From: Cellulophaga sp. HaHaR_3_176 | GTDB lineage: Bacteria; Bacteroidota; Bacteroidia; Flavobacteriales; Flavobacteriaceae | Direction of reading: 5' to 3' | Assembly (NCBI RefSeq): GCF_019021925.1 | Contig: NZ_CP058990.1 | Span: 1,232,001 to 1,296,000, forward strand | Length of the DNA stretch: 64,000 nucleotides | Part shown: in pieces, positions 1 to 9,044 of the stretch | Layout: each line of letters starts with the position of its first letter | How positions within the stretch are numbered: position 1 is the first letter of the stretch | The notes under the pieces: model-generated | The model's database searches: none | The model's input: the letters and a program-made list of their open reading frames with translations, nothing else | What the model was told of the DNA's origin: nothing | Program-made: the position numbers and the translations under genes

Positions 1-911
1 ATACAAGTACAATGCGTTTCAAAGCATTGAAGGATGATGTAGATTTAAACTATTTTAAATATTATTTACAAACAGTTCATTTTACGTCTCAGCTTCAAAA
101 ATTGATTACAGGTTCTGCTCAATTAAATTTTGGCCCAAGCCATATTAAAAAAATAGATTTTTTATTACCACCACTAAAAACCCAAAAACACATCGCCCAA
201 ATTCTAGACGATGCAGCAGCCTTACGTGATAAAACCAAACAACTACTCAAAGAATACGATTTGCTAGCACAAGCTATCTTTTTGGAGATGTTTGGGGATC
301 CGGTTATAAATGAGAAAGGATGGGAAGAAAATCCGATTGGAGCTTATATAAACATTAAGCACGGCTATGCTTTCAAGAGTGAATTTTTTGTACCAAAAAG
401 TAGTTATACTCTGCTTACTCCTGGAAATTTTAACGAAGCTGGAGGTTATAAAAGTCAAGGTCAAAAACAAAAGTATTATGATGGAGATATTCCTAATGAT
501 TATATATTAAAGAATGGAGATATACTTATAGCTATGACAGAACAAGCTACAGGATTACTAGGTAGTGTAATTTCAGTTCCAGAGGAAGGGATATTTCTTC
601 ATAATCAAAGACTTGGATTAATTGAGTATAAGAAAAATTTGAATTCTACTTTTATTTATACGGTTTTTAATCAAAAAAATATTAGAGCTAGAATACAAAT
701 GGAATCTACAGGAACAAAAGTTAAACATACGTCCCCAAAAAAATTGATGGATATTACAATTGGATTTCCACCAATCAAGCTCCAAAACCAATTCGCAGAA
801 AAGATTACCTTAATCGACCAACAAAAAAAGTTAGCAAAACAAGAGCTCCAAGAAAGTGAAGATTTGTTCAATTGCTTATTACAAAAAGCGTTTAAAGGGG
901 AGTTGGTATAG
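1..911 (+). CDS. hsdS: Type I restriction-modification specificity subunit HsdS (5' partial)
   Basis: The reading frame is open to the left edge of the window, so the ATG at 12 is probably internal and the first target-recognition domain is cut. What remains, numbered from that ATG, is the tail of TRD1 (to about residue 50), the central conserved helices (about 52-100, starting PPLKTQKHIAQILDD and ending in EMFGDP), TRD2 (about 105-250), and the distal conserved helices starting PPIKLQNQFAEK with the usual KGEL ending. HsdS sets the DNA sequence recognised by the HsdM methylase and HsdR nuclease. The two helical repeats are the family hallmark and space the TRDs. hsdM is expected just upstream, outside the window. 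A nuclease-like gene follows after 12 bases and hsdR lies 2.2 kb downstream on the same strand. Confidence 0.93.
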   Translation, partial: TSTMRFKALKDDVDLNYFKYYLQTVHFTSQLQKLITGSAQLNFGPSHIKKIDFLLPPLKTQKHIAQILDDAAALRDKTKQLLKEYDLLAQAIFLEMFGDPVINEKGWEENPIGAYINIKHGYAFKSEFFVPKSSYTLLTPGNFNEAGGYKSQGQKQKYYDGDIPNDYILKNGDILIAMTEQATGLLGSVISVPEEGIFLHNQRLGLIEYKKNLNSTFIYTVFNQKNIRARIQMESTGTKVKHTSPKKLMDITIGFPPIKLQNQFAEKITLIDQQKKLAKQELQESEDLFNCLLQKAFKGELV

Positions 912-923
912 AAATTAAAAAAC

Positions 924-2258
924 ATGAATAGACACTTAAATTTTTTCCGCACTTTCAGTCAAAACCTTTCATTAGAAAACATTGAAGATAACTTAAGTAG
1001 GGCTTTTGTTATTTGTTTAAAGAATGATTCATTATTGCTCTATGAATTTTTAAGAAGTGTTTTTCATGAAAACGACCAAGAACATATTTTTCAAAATTTA
1101 TATTCAGACATTACTGAAAAAGATAGTTGGGATATTGATATTCAGGTAGATACTACAAATATTCAAGGAGAGTTTTCTAAGGTTTTTGCCATCGCTATGA
1201 GTGGTTTGCCTGTAAATTTAGCTAATTTTTTTAGTCATTCCCCTAATGACAATAAGAAACATATTACAGATATTTTTATATCTATAAATGATATTGCTTT
1301 TTGTATTGAAGTAAAACGAGATAATACAGATTGTAGTTTGCAACTATATCAACAAGTAGCTGCGCTATTAGAAGAGTCAATTACTCCACAAAATACATTT
1401 CCTTTAGATTATAATTGGAAACGAGTAATGGCGCTCGTTACACGGATTAGTGGTTTTCAAAAAATGATGAATAGTACATCGATATTATTGGAAGATTTTA
1501 TAACATTAGTGCAAAGTCATAATCCTAATTGGATTCCTATAGCTCCTTTAGCAAGCTTATCAAATAATATAGTATCAACGCATAAAATAGATCAACGACT
1601 TAAAGCCGCATTAAAATCAATAGATTCTGAGGAGCACCCTATCCTTGAGTATCATGATCGTATAGGTTTACAACTAAATTTTGGTTGGGCTCGTGAAATT
1701 CTGATTTATATATCAGAAAAGGAAGATGGTAGTTTAAATTTAAATTTTGGCATATGGCCAGGAAACACAAAAGGCCAAGGAACACAAGTGTTAAATTTAT
1801 TAAATAAGCATAAAAACTGGAGTCTTCCACATCATTTAAACATCAACTCTAGATCATTTGATGTAGATTCTGGCTATCAATTAAAATTCTGTCACTTCAA
1901 TAAATACATCTGCAGCATTAATTTAAGCCAAGAAGAAATTAAAGAAGGTAAGGAGCTAATTTCTGGAGATGTTCACTGGAATCATACGGGTAAGTATATC
2001 AGAGAAGAGTGGGGTCAATTAGCTCAATTTTTAGAAGATTATACTATAGATGGTTATGATTGGAAAGCAGCGATGAAATGGAAAGATAATTTTGAAAATA
2101 CCAATCGAAATTATTTGACCATATCTGCAGGTTATTTTTTAGAAACGGTAGTTCCGTTAAGTTATTTGCAACAAATAGATACAACTATTGATAATATAGA
2201 ACCCTTAGCAAATTTTATATTAGAGATAAAAGAGCAATATAAAAATCTGTTTAAATAA
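924..2258 (+). CDS. PD-(D/E)XK nuclease-like protein inside the hsd locus
   Basis: A 444-residue soluble protein starting 12 bases after hsdS, so probably co-transcribed. I do not recognise a named family for the full length. The N-terminal part has an ENIEDNLSRAF motif followed by a core D116 ... E129-V-K131, with a strand before the acid (TDIFISI) and a hydrophobic strand leading into IEVKRDN. This is the arrangement of PD-(D/E)XK nucleases. The C-terminal 200 residues (about 235-444) look like a separate alpha/beta domain with many aromatics and no motif I can name. Inference: a restriction-type DNA nuclease or accessory defence protein carried as cargo between hsdS and hsdR. It could instead be a catalytically inactive DNA-binding relative. 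The nuclease fold is moderately supported; the substrate is unknown. Confidence 0.7.
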   Translation: MNRHLNFFRTFSQNLSLENIEDNLSRAFVICLKNDSLLLYEFLRSVFHENDQEHIFQNLYSDITEKDSWDIDIQVDTTNIQGEFSKVFAIAMSGLPVNLANFFSHSPNDNKKHITDIFISINDIAFCIEVKRDNTDCSLQLYQQVAALLEESITPQNTFPLDYNWKRVMALVTRISGFQKMMNSTSILLEDFITLVQSHNPNWIPIAPLASLSNNIVSTHKIDQRLKAALKSIDSEEHPILEYHDRIGLQLNFGWAREILIYISEKEDGSLNLNFGIWPGNTKGQGTQVLNLLNKHKNWSLPHHLNINSRSFDVDSGYQLKFCHFNKYICSINLSQEEIKEGKELISGDVHWNHTGKYIREEWGQLAQFLEDYTIDGYDWKAAMKWKDNFENTNRNYLTISAGYFLETVVPLSYLQQIDTTIDNIEPLANFILEIKEQYKNLFK

Positions 2259-2273
2259 AGTAAATGCCAAGAC

Positions 2274-2378
2274 TTAGTTAATTTATATGTTTTCGGCAGA
2301 GAAGAAAACGGTAAAGTTGTACCAGGGTATGTAGGTACTAAAAGAACAGTTTACAAAAGATTAAGTCAGAAGCTTTGA
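2274..2378 (+). pseudogene. Fragment of a duplicated GIY-YIG nuclease gene
   Basis: A 34-codon open stretch ending in TGA at 2376-2378 translates to a peptide containing LYVFGREENGKV, then YVGTKRTVYKRL. This matches the GIY-YIG core of the intact gene downstream (residues about 86-115), with about 80 percent base identity to 2754-2840. It has no start codon or upstream half of its own, and it breaks off just after the conserved YVG...R segment. It is the remnant of a tandem duplication or of an earlier neighbouring homologue. Confidence 0.75.
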
Positions 2379-2495
2379 TAAGTAAAACGCAGGTTAACTA
2401 GATTATAGCATGGTACTAAAAAGTAAATGTTGGTGCAAAAAGTAGCCTATTATGAGTAAAAGAGTAGTAACAAGAAAAAGTAATCATTTAACATT

Positions 2496-3086
2496 ATGAA
2501 TTATAAGAGTGAACCTTTTCCATCGGACATAAAAGCTATGCTTCATAATACTTACGGTATAGCATCTATTATCTTAGACAGGTTGAATGAAAGTAATTGC
2601 CCAGAATTAGGTGCTTTATATATGGAATTACATAAAACATGTGGAGCAAAGCCAGAATATTCAGTGATAAGAGATAAAAAGGTTTTCGATGATTTAGGTT
2701 ATTTGCCAAACATATTATCGGGAAAATCGAGGTCATTAAATGAGTTTAAAGGCTTGTATGTTTTTGGCAGAGAAGAAAACGGTAAGGTTATACCCGTTTA
2801 TGTAGGTATTAGTCGAACGGTTTATAGAAGATTAAGACAACATGGATTTGGCAAGTTACACAATCAATGTTCACTAGCATACCTTATGTCAAAACACGAA
2901 AATGATAAAATAGATAGGTCAAACATTCATAAAAATTTTAATGAAATATTAATATGTAAAAAAGAAAATGTAAAATCTTTCAAAGTTGCTTTGTATGCTA
3001 TAGAAAAGGACTATGAACTTTATTTTACAGAAGTAGCGCTCGCGGGAATATTAAAAACAAAATGGAATAGTTTCCGTACACATTAG
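2496..3086 (+). CDS. GIY-YIG nuclease domain protein
   Basis: A 196-residue protein with a GIY-YIG-type core near residues 84-115: GLYVFGREENGKV (in place of GIY), then VYVGISRTVYRRLRQH, where YVG stands for YIG and R111/R112 fall where the catalytic arginine is expected. A glutamate-containing segment near the C-terminus (ELYFTEVALAG) and a final asparagine (WNSF) could supply the rest of the site. GIY-YIG enzymes are single-strand-nicking or homing/restriction nucleases. The gene sits between the PD-(D/E)XK-like gene and hsdR, 12 bases before hsdR, so it is probably part of the restriction locus. A truncated relative lies at 2274-2378. Its exact role, as an accessory nuclease or a selfish passenger, is unknown. 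Confidence 0.75.
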   Translation: MNYKSEPFPSDIKAMLHNTYGIASIILDRLNESNCPELGALYMELHKTCGAKPEYSVIRDKKVFDDLGYLPNILSGKSRSLNEFKGLYVFGREENGKVIPVYVGISRTVYRRLRQHGFGKLHNQCSLAYLMSKHENDKIDRSNIHKNFNEILICKKENVKSFKVALYAIEKDYELYFTEVALAGILKTKWNSFRTH

Positions 3087-3098
3087 TATATTAGAAGT

Positions 3099-6000
3099 AT
3101 GAATTCAAATTTTCAATTTCTTAAAAATCAGTTTGCCACTTTTCATGATAGAGCAGTTAAGGCAGAACAGTTGGTTATTACAGACCCACGTACATCACTA
3201 GTGTATAGTCGTATGGCGTTAGAAGAAGCTATAAATTGGATGTATACGAATGACAAAAAACTCGAGCAACAATATAACACAACCTTACATAACTTATTAG
3301 TACAGGCCCAATTTAAAGAACAATTTAATCGTAAATTATATAATGAATTATTCATCATTAAAAATGCAGGAAACTTAGCAGCACACAATAAACCAGTAAA
3401 TGATATAGATTCACACAAGGCAATTGAGGCACTCTTCTATTTTGGCAAGTGGTTTATCAAATCTTATGCAAAAGAGCCAGTAAGTGACATCGGAATTTTT
3501 GACTTTGATTACATTCCTAAAGAAGGTGGCAGTACACTTTCACGTAAACAAATAAAACAACTTCAAGAGCAACTTGATGAAGAACTAGATACGTATCAAG
3601 AGCAACTAAAAACCAAAGAAGCCGAAAGACAGCAACTAGCTGATGAAAATGAGCTATTTAAAAAGCAAATAGAAGCATTACAAGTACAAATAGAAGCGAA
3701 TAAAGTTGAAGCTAATGTAGAAGATGAAGTTAATCATCCATGTAACGAAGCAGAGACACGCAAATACCTTATAGATGTAGCACTTCGTGAAGCAGGTTGG
3801 GATTTAAAGGGAATAAACGATAAAGAATATAAGGTAGAGTATATGCCCAAATCTACAAATGTATCTGAGACAGGATATGTAGATTATGTGCTTTGGGATG
3901 ATGACGGTTTACCACTAGCATTAGTAGAGGCAAAACGCACATTGGAAAGTGCGAGTAAAGGTGAAAATCAAGCGCAACTGTATGCTGATAGTTTAGAAAA
4001 AATGCATGGTCGTCGACCAGTAATGTATTATAGTAATGGTTACGAAATTTTCTTATGGGACGATCAGTTCCATAAACAATCACGTCGTGTTCATGGTTTT
4101 TACACAAAAGCAGAATTACAGACAGCAATGTTTCGTCGTACACACCGCATGGATATTCGTACTGCACCTATAGATACAGAGATATCAGGACGTTCGTATC
4201 AAATGCGTGCTATAAAAAGTATTTCAGAACATTTTGCAGGTAATGATAAAAGTGATGGTAAATTAATAGGAACTAATCGTGGTGCACTATTAGTATTAGC
4301 TACAGGAACAGGTAAAACAAGAACATCTATTGCATTTTCAAAATTAATGCTAGAATGTAATTGGGCAAAGCGTATTCTATTTTTAGCAGACAGAACCAGT
4401 TTAGTAGATCAGGCAAAACGAAACTTTGTAAAGCATTTACCAGAGCATACTAGTGTCAATCTGTTAGAAGAAAAAGATAATCCAGACGCGCGTTTTGCGT
4501 TTTCCACCTATCAAACTATGATGGGTTTAATAGATCGAAGTCGTGATGAAGAAGCGCGTTTTTATGGCGTTGGACATTTCGATTTAATTATAATTGATGA
4601 GGCACACCGTTCTATCTATAAAAAATACCAAGCCATATTTGAGTATTTCGATGCCTTATTCTTAGGGTTGACGGCAACACCAAAAAATAGTATAGATAAA
4701 AACACCTATCACATATTTGGTTTAGCAGATAAATCACCTACTGATGCATATACCTTTCAAGAAGCAGTAGACAATAAACATTTATCACCATATCACACTA
4801 TTGAAATCCCTACTAAATTTCTTCGTGAAGGGATTAAATACGATGAGTTGTCTGATGAAGAAAAGGAAGAATTTGAAGAAGAAATATTAGATGGTGAAGA
4901 AGCAACAGGTAACGAGTGGATTTCCTCTTCAGAATTAAATTCTTGGTTATTTAATAAGCCTACTGCTATAGAAACCTTACGATATGTACTAGAACACGGT
5001 ATTAAAAAACGAGGTGGTGACGAATTAGGCAAGACCATAATTTTCGCTAAAAACCAAAAGCACGCACAGTTTCTTAAAGACACCTTTATGGAGCTCGATA
5101 AAGAGCAATTTGGTAATGATTATGTAAAAGTAATAACCCATAATGAGCCTAAAGCTAAAGAGTTTATAAATCGTTTTTGTGACGAAGAAAAAGAACGTTT
5201 ACCACAAATAGCTATTTCAGTAGATATGATGGACACAGGGATTGATGCACCTAGTTGTGTTAATCTAGTCTTTTATAAGCCAGTAAAATCATATTCAAAA
5301 TTCTGGCAAATGATTGGACGTGGTTCACGTTTACGTCCAGATTTGTTTGGAGCAGGTCAAGACAAAACACATTTCTTGATTTTTGACTTATGTGGAAATT
5401 TTGAATTTTTTAATGAAAATCCAGAAGGTATTGAAACAAGCTCACAAAAGAGTTTGACAGAGATTTTATTTGGTTTGCGATTACGTCTTGCTGAATATTT
5501 AAAAAACAATCAGTTTATAGACGATGATTCACTACAAAGTTTTAGAACGGAGTTGTTCGATGGTTTGCATAAAGATATTGCAACACTAGATTTAGAGCGT
5601 TTTGATGTAAAAATGAAACTAGAAATTGTGCACGAATTTGGTAACGATAATCGTGAGATCTGGAACCATTTATCCAAACGTGATGTAAAGCATATAGAAG
5701 ATGAATTAGCACCTTTAGTTAAACCACAAAAAGGAGATACAGACTTAGCGAGATATTATGATAAATTACTTTTCACGCTAATAACAAAAAGACTCGAAAC
5801 ACCAAATAGTGAAGAATATATCAATAGCTTTATGATACCTATTACAAAAGTAGTCGGGACATCAAAAAAGCTACTAAAGAAAACAACTATTCCAGCAGTA
5901 AAGTCCAAAGAAGCATTAATCAAATTACCTCTAGAAGAGGATTTTTGGAAAGTAGAAGGTATTGTGCATCTTGAAAAACTAAGAAAAGGGGTTCGTGAGT

Positions 6001-6584
6001 TGGTTAAATATATTGATCCAGAGGACCAACGTTATGTAACAACAGACTTTGCAGATTATATTTTGACTGATAAAATAAAAACAACGAATTTCTCAGGCAC
6101 AGAAACTCCAGAATACACATCACCTTTTCAAAACAACGTGCATCGTTTAGAGCAACTTATTCGTGAGAATGAAGATCATATTACAATATCAAGAATTAGA
6201 AGAGGAGAAACTATTACAAAAGAAGAACTACAAGCATTAGAGGTTATCTTATTCGGAGGAGGTATAGATAAAGAAGCTATTGAGAAAGAATTAGGTTCAC
6301 AGTTTAGTTTGGTGCAATTCATTATATCATTAATGGGTTTGAGTCCAGAGAAAGTGGATGCTGCTTTTGCAAAATTTATCAATGATTATAAGCTAAACGC
6401 AGTACAAATAGAATTTTTAGATACCATTAAAAAATTCTTAACCTCAAATGGTAAAATAGAACCAAGTAAGTTATACGATGCACCATTTAAGAATTATCAT
6501 AGTATGGGTATAGATGGTGTATTTACAGAAAAACAAGCAGATATGATTTTCAAAATAGTACAAGAATTTAACCAAGCCAATTAA
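3099..6584 (+). CDS. hsdR: Type I restriction-modification endonuclease/translocase subunit HsdR
   Basis: 1161 residues, normal for HsdR. It has an N-terminal helical DUF4145-like domain (about 1-130). A coiled coil (about 145-210) comes next, rich in Gln and Glu. The nuclease core lies near 255-285, with an acidic loop after GYVDYVLWDDDG and the E-A-K of LVEAKRT. The superfamily 2 motor follows: Walker A-type ATGTGKT near residue 400, DEAH near 498, the LTATP motif, and a helicase C domain with the QMIGRGSRLRPD motif. The C-terminal third resembles the EcoEI-type HsdR C-terminus. HsdR pumps DNA with ATP and cuts unmodified DNA when joined to HsdM/HsdS. It is the last gene of the R-M locus; a large inverted repeat follows. 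Confidence 0.95.
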   Translation: MNSNFQFLKNQFATFHDRAVKAEQLVITDPRTSLVYSRMALEEAINWMYTNDKKLEQQYNTTLHNLLVQAQFKEQFNRKLYNELFIIKNAGNLAAHNKPVNDIDSHKAIEALFYFGKWFIKSYAKEPVSDIGIFDFDYIPKEGGSTLSRKQIKQLQEQLDEELDTYQEQLKTKEAERQQLADENELFKKQIEALQVQIEANKVEANVEDEVNHPCNEAETRKYLIDVALREAGWDLKGINDKEYKVEYMPKSTNVSETGYVDYVLWDDDGLPLALVEAKRTLESASKGENQAQLYADSLEKMHGRRPVMYYSNGYEIFLWDDQFHKQSRRVHGFYTKAELQTAMFRRTHRMDIRTAPIDTEISGRSYQMRAIKSISEHFAGNDKSDGKLIGTNRGALLVLATGTGKTRTSIAFSKLMLECNWAKRILFLADRTSLVDQAKRNFVKHLPEHTSVNLLEEKDNPDARFAFSTYQTMMGLIDRSRDEEARFYGVGHFDLIIIDEAHRSIYKKYQAIFEYFDALFLGLTATPKNSIDKNTYHIFGLADKSPTDAYTFQEAVDNKHLSPYHTIEIPTKFLREGIKYDELSDEEKEEFEEEILDGEEATGNEWISSSELNSWLFNKPTAIETLRYVLEHGIKKRGGDELGKTIIFAKNQKHAQFLKDTFMELDKEQFGNDYVKVITHNEPKAKEFINRFCDEEKERLPQIAISVDMMDTGIDAPSCVNLVFYKPVKSYSKFWQMIGRGSRLRPDLFGAGQDKTHFLIFDLCGNFEFFNENPEGIETSSQKSLTEILFGLRLRLAEYLKNNQFIDDDSLQSFRTELFDGLHKDIATLDLERFDVKMKLEIVHEFGNDNREIWNHLSKRDVKHIEDELAPLVKPQKGDTDLARYYDKLLFTLITKRLETPNSEEYINSFMIPITKVVGTSKKLLKKTTIPAVKSKEALIKLPLEEDFWKVEGIVHLEKLRKGVRELVKYIDPEDQRYVTTDFADYILTDKIKTTNFSGTETPEYTSPFQNNVHRLEQLIRENEDHITISRIRRGETITKEELQALEVILFGGGIDKEAIEKELGSQFSLVQFIISLMGLSPEKVDAAFAKFINDYKLNAVQIEFLDTIKKFLTSNGKIEPSKLYDAPFKNYHSMGIDGVFTEKQADMIFKIVQEFNQAN

Positions 6585-6592
6585 CTTCAAAC

Positions 6593-6641
6593 ATATTACG
6601 ACTTAACTATGCAGTTACTCCGCATAGTTAAGTCGTAATAT
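6593..6641. repeat. 20-bp perfect inverted repeat between hsdR and CBASS
   Basis: The arms 6593-6612 and 6622-6641 are exact reverse complements over 20 bases, with a 9-base loop. No run of T follows on either strand, so it is not a textbook intrinsic terminator. It could act as a transcription barrier between the two defence modules, as an operator, or as RNA structure in the leader of the CBASS mRNA, whose first start codon lies 31 bases further on. Confidence 0.8.
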
Positions 6642-6671
6642 TGCAGTATTAATCTTAAATACTGTTTATAA

Positions 6672-7652
6672 ATGAAGTTAAATAATAATGAGTTAGGTCA
6701 TTTTGTAGATAAAATAAAACTACAAAATGAAAACATGTCGAAATACCGTGATCAGATTAATAACCTGAAATCCAAGCTAGAAGACAAAATTAAAAATGAC
6801 GAAGGTACGGGGATGAAAGTATCTAAATACTTGCTTGCCGGTTCCTGGAAAAAGCGTACAATTTTAAAAGCTACAGGCGATAATCCAATAGATATAGATT
6901 TAGTGCTTTTCGTTACAGGTGATGAGAATATCCAGAACGATCTTAAAAAAGTTCATGACTATATTGTTAGATACCTTGAAGAAATATACCCTACAAAAGA
7001 TATACATAACGATGTTGATGCAGAGGGTAATACAAAAGCAATCACGATAAGGTTTAGTGGTTCTGGTTTAGAAGTAGATATTGTTCCGGTCGTACCTCTA
7101 AGTAGTCTAGAAAATTATGTTTGGCAACCACAGCGTGGAGGTGGTGGTAAATATATAACTAGTGTAGAGAATCATCTTGATTTTTCTCTAAGCCTAAGAA
7201 AAGCTAATCCAAGTTATACATCCATAGTAAGAGCTCTTAAATGGTGGAAAAATGAGAAAGAACTTTATCCCTATGAAGATGAGGGTGGTATTTCCTCTTT
7301 CGCTATTGAATTAATAGTAGGTTATTTAGATTTAACTAAAGGTATTGAGACAAATATAGAAGAAGCTATAATTAGATTTTTCCAATTCTTAAGCGAATCA
7401 ACATTTCCAGACATACAATTTACGCATGCAATAAATAATATTCCTTACTACAATTCAGCTATTTATATAGCAGATGACACAAATAATGAAAACAATGCGG
7501 CTAAGAAAATAAATAATTCCAAATGGAATGAAATCAAAGAAGAAGCTGCAGAAGCATTTGACACTCTAAATCTAGCTCAAGATAGAAATAATGAGGGTGA
7601 TACCATTAATGAATGGAAATCTGTTTTTGGTCCAACATTTAACATAAAATAA
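6672..7652 (+). CDS. CBASS CD-NTase (cyclic oligonucleotide synthase)
   Basis: A 326-residue nucleotidyltransferase of the cGAS/DncV-like family. The signature is G57-S58-W followed by PIDIDLVLF, giving metal-binding D74 and D76. The third acid is D136 in the strand EVDIVPVV. Helices after residue 170 form the expected C-terminal lobe. The family joins nucleotides into cyclic di- or trinucleotides when phage infection is sensed. It is the first gene of a four-gene cluster; the HORMA gene starts 1 base after its stop. In this arrangement the enzyme is normally inactive until it binds a HORMA-peptide complex. It is probably of the CdnC or CdnD type, judging by its partners; the product cannot be read from sequence. 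The role is well supported by motifs and context. Confidence 0.92.
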   Translation: MKLNNNELGHFVDKIKLQNENMSKYRDQINNLKSKLEDKIKNDEGTGMKVSKYLLAGSWKKRTILKATGDNPIDIDLVLFVTGDENIQNDLKKVHDYIVRYLEEIYPTKDIHNDVDAEGNTKAITIRFSGSGLEVDIVPVVPLSSLENYVWQPQRGGGGKYITSVENHLDFSLSLRKANPSYTSIVRALKWWKNEKELYPYEDEGGISSFAIELIVGYLDLTKGIETNIEEAIIRFFQFLSESTFPDIQFTHAINNIPYYNSAIYIADDTNNENNAAKKINNSKWNEIKEEAAEAFDTLNLAQDRNNEGDTINEWKSVFGPTFNIK

Positions 7653-7653
7653 G

Positions 7654-8166
7654 ATGAGTTATAACACTACAACAAGAACTAGTACATATACAGTTACTGA
7701 TATTCGTAAGACATTCGAAAACTGTATAGCTGATATAAGAATGATTGCTAGAAGAACTGGCAAATGGGACATAGATTATGTTGATAGGTTAGGTAAAGAC
7801 ATACTAAAACTTGCAGAAAGCAAATATCTATCCTGTGTAACAATAATTTTAAAAAGGAATAATACAGGGTATCAAATTCGTGCTGCAAAATTTACAGTTA
7901 ACGATAATGGTAACACTAATGAGGGTGATAGAGCTGGTAAAAATTATGATTGGCCTGCAGATGCTGACACTTACTTGACAGTTATACTAAGTTATACATC
8001 TTCTTGGCACGCATTAACGAGTGAGCAACAAAGTAAATTCACTAATGATTTTGAATTCAGATGGTCAAGTACATCGGAAGATTTATCATTCTCACATTTA
8101 AGTTCAGATAATGCTCAGTTATATGGAAGCAAAACATACGAAGTACAAAAAACAAATTTTAAATAA
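7654..8166 (+). CDS. CBASS HORMA-domain protein (Cap7-like)
   Basis: A 170-residue protein of the bacterial HORMA type. Helical segments near 12-60 (TDIRKTFENCIADIRMIARR and DYVDRLGKDILKLAE) are followed by beta strands with polar loops and a C-terminal segment (YGSKTYEVQKTNFK) that could serve as the safety belt. Bacterial HORMA proteins bind a closure peptide, then activate the neighbouring cyclase; TRIP13 reopens them. The gene lies between cyclase and TRIP13, and its stop codon overlaps the next start (TAATG). Only one HORMA gene is present, as in the single-HORMA type III operons. The primary sequence is divergent, so the call depends partly on its neighbours. Confidence 0.85.
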   Translation: MSYNTTTRTSTYTVTDIRKTFENCIADIRMIARRTGKWDIDYVDRLGKDILKLAESKYLSCVTIILKRNNTGYQIRAAKFTVNDNGNTNEGDRAGKNYDWPADADTYLTVILSYTSSWHALTSEQQSKFTNDFEFRWSSTSEDLSFSHLSSDNAQLYGSKTYEVQKTNFK

Positions 8167-9044
8167 TGGCAGAAATATTCGACAATATTATTACACTTCC
8201 TAGTGCTGAGGTACAAAAACAGACAGAAAACCTAGTAGGTTTTCAATCTAAATTTGATAGAATTTATAATAATCTAAAACTTTTACTAGATCAAGGAAGT
8301 TTATCTGATTGGAGTAAGAAATATCATAAAGTAGATTTGCCTATCATTTCTCAGTTAAAAGACAAGTATCCGTTGATAATTTTAGCAGGCGATGCAGGTA
8401 CAGGAAAAACGATATCCGCAACAAGCATTGCAGATAAAATGACGAGAGAATTAGGTAAAGAAGGATACTTTTTAAAACTAAGTACTCGTGTACGTGGTGA
8501 AGGTATGCACGGTGAAATGGGTAAACTGGTAAATGATGCTTTTTCACAATTAAAAACACAAGCAGGTAAACGTCGTTTGGCTTTTTTATTAATAGATGAA
8601 GCTGATGCTATTGCTACAACAAGAGCTACAGGTCAAATGCATCAAGAAGAAAAAGCTGCAGTAAATACGCTCATTCAGAAAATTGATGAGATTAGGGAGA
8701 TGGATGGAAGAGCTATAATTTTTATGTCAACAAATAGACTTCATTTTATTGATGAAGCCATATTAAGAAGAGCTGCTATAGTATTAGAGTTTAAACGTCC
8801 TACTGAGGAAGAGTATAAAGAATTATATGCTCAGAGTCTCAAAGGTCTAAATTTAACAGAAGAAGAATTAAATGAATTAGCAAAACTATCCATGAAAGAT
8901 GGCGAATTAGGGTATTCGTTCTCTGATGTTAGATTAAAAGTACTTCCTGAAGCGGTAGCTATGGCTTATCCTCATAAACCTTTATCCTTCGATATTTTAA
9001 AAGAAACAATTAATAATGTTAAACCAAGCCCAGAAATAATATGA
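8166..9044 (+). CDS. CBASS TRIP13/Pch2-like AAA+ ATPase (Cap6-like)
   Basis: A 292-residue AAA+ protein. Walker A is GDAGTGKT at 75-82; Walker B is LLIDEAD with D144 and E145. Sensor 1 is FMSTN ending at N190, followed by the arginine-finger pair R201/R202 in ILRRA. A sensor-2-type helix with SDVRLK follows. A pore-loop-like segment (RGEGMHGEMGK) precedes Walker B. TRIP13 ATPases unfold the HORMA N-terminus and so turn signalling off. The N-terminal 60 residues are short and could bind HORMA. The start overlaps the HORMA stop by one base, and the end overlaps the effector start by four (ATGA), showing tight translational coupling. Confidence 0.92.
   Translation: MAEIFDNIITLPSAEVQKQTENLVGFQSKFDRIYNNLKLLLDQGSLSDWSKKYHKVDLPIISQLKDKYPLIILAGDAGTGKTISATSIADKMTRELGKEGYFLKLSTRVRGEGMHGEMGKLVNDAFSQLKTQAGKRRLAFLLIDEADAIATTRATGQMHQEEKAAVNTLIQKIDEIREMDGRAIIFMSTNRLHFIDEAILRRAAIVLEFKRPTEEEYKELYAQSLKGLNLTEEELNELAKLSMKDGELGYSFSDVRLKVLPEAVAMAYPHKPLSFDILKETINNVKPSPEII

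Noticed and set aside
2496..3086. GIY-YIG gene as an intron-borne homing endonuclease
   Set aside because: It lies between complete genes and does not interrupt one; no intron-like flanks are seen.
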